From Deltaproteobacteria bacterium (GTDB lineage: Bacteria > Desulfobacterota > Dissulfuribacteria > Dissulfuribacterales > QOAL01), in NCBI GenBank assembly GCA_015486425.1, contig WFRQ01000221.1, positions 1 through 5,682 of the forward strand: a stretch of 5,682 nt of DNA. The letters are read 5' to 3'. The stretch's first letter is position 1, and each line of letters opens with the position of its first letter. Positions 5,500-5,682 of the stretch are shown in pieces. A program made the translations under genes and the position numbers. The notes beneath the pieces are model-generated. The model was not told the origin of the DNA, ran no database searches, and saw only the letters and a program-made list of their open reading frames with translations.

Positions 5500-5682
5500 T
5501 AAGTACGGGAAGTACGACTTCGCCCCCTCCGCCTTGCATCTGCAGCACCCTCTGAGCAGATACGTATCAAGAAATTGGTGTATGAAAAGCGACTTTCCGT
5601 TATGGGAATGGGAGCATTCCCTGTTTGTCCCAATATCATAACGTGCTGCAGCTATGTAACTTTTTGAGACTGGTTCTGAAAC
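5500..5682. other. Right-hand gene-free end with small hairpins
   Basis: No gene is supported here. Visible structures are ATCTGC/GCAGAT (5538-5543 and 5556-5561), GGGAATG/CATTCCC around GGAG (5604-5621) and an outer CGTTATG/CATAACG pair (5598-5604 and 5637-5643). GCATCTGC occurs at 5536-5543 and also left of the MITE at 5371-5378. The part at 5600-5635 resembles the sequence I recall beside GTTCCCAA-type palindromes, so it may be a decayed copy of that repeat family. Confidence 0.5.

Noticed and set aside
5354..5548. 64-codon minus-strand frame spanning the MITE
   Set aside because: It reads straight through the mobile element and its inverted repeats; no start signal or protein-like features.
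5582..5641. 19-residue plus-strand peptide beginning MKSDFPLWEWEHS
   Set aside because: It has no ribosome binding site, and its DNA is the hairpin region that resembles a translated fragment of the GTTCCCAA-type repeat.

Overview
This window reads almost entirely from the minus strand. It carries three tightly packed genes (transcribed from about 5300 down to 1266) and a fourth, incomplete gene (875 down past base 1). All four products begin with convincing Sec-type signal peptides and have no later membrane segment, so this is a cluster of exported, soluble proteins. I recognise no enzyme and can give no gene symbols. Base composition is moderate. The intergenic DNA is rich in short palindromes of the GTTCCCAAACT-CC-AGTTTGGGAAC type, which I recall from large, repeat-rich environmental genomes (some Desulfobacterota, filamentous cyanobacteria). 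A Gram-negative, repeat-rich bacterium such as a desulfobacterial lineage is a reasonable but unproven guess.

Layout from right to left. Bases 5500-5682 hold only hairpins and repeat-like sequence. Bases 5399-5499 are a 101-bp miniature element with 18-bp perfect terminal inverted repeats and a short target duplication. At 5310-5338 there is a good promoter (TTGACA, 17 bp, TACCAT on the minus strand) whose -35 lies inside a 16-bp palindrome. A leader of about 160 nt follows. Gene A (5144-3855) is a two-domain secreted protein with a carbohydrate-binding-like C-terminal beta domain. Gene B (3849-2299) starts 5 bases after A. Gene C (2309-1266) overlaps the end of B by 11 bases. A stem-loop covers the stop codon of C. 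Bases 876-1265 are a gene-free interval packed with direct and inverted repeats. Gene D (875 to beyond base 1) has its own ribosome binding site and is cut by the window edge.

The main biological observation is that B, C and D, which look unrelated at first sight, share one architecture: an aromatic-proline strand motif, a glycine-led strand, a helix, and then a second strand-helix-strand unit in the same order. B and C also share a C-terminal beta domain. The cluster therefore looks like an exported multi-protein system built from diverged copies of one family plus a protein with a likely glycan-binding domain. A cell-surface, matrix or periplasmic assembly is the simplest inference; no catalytic function is visible.
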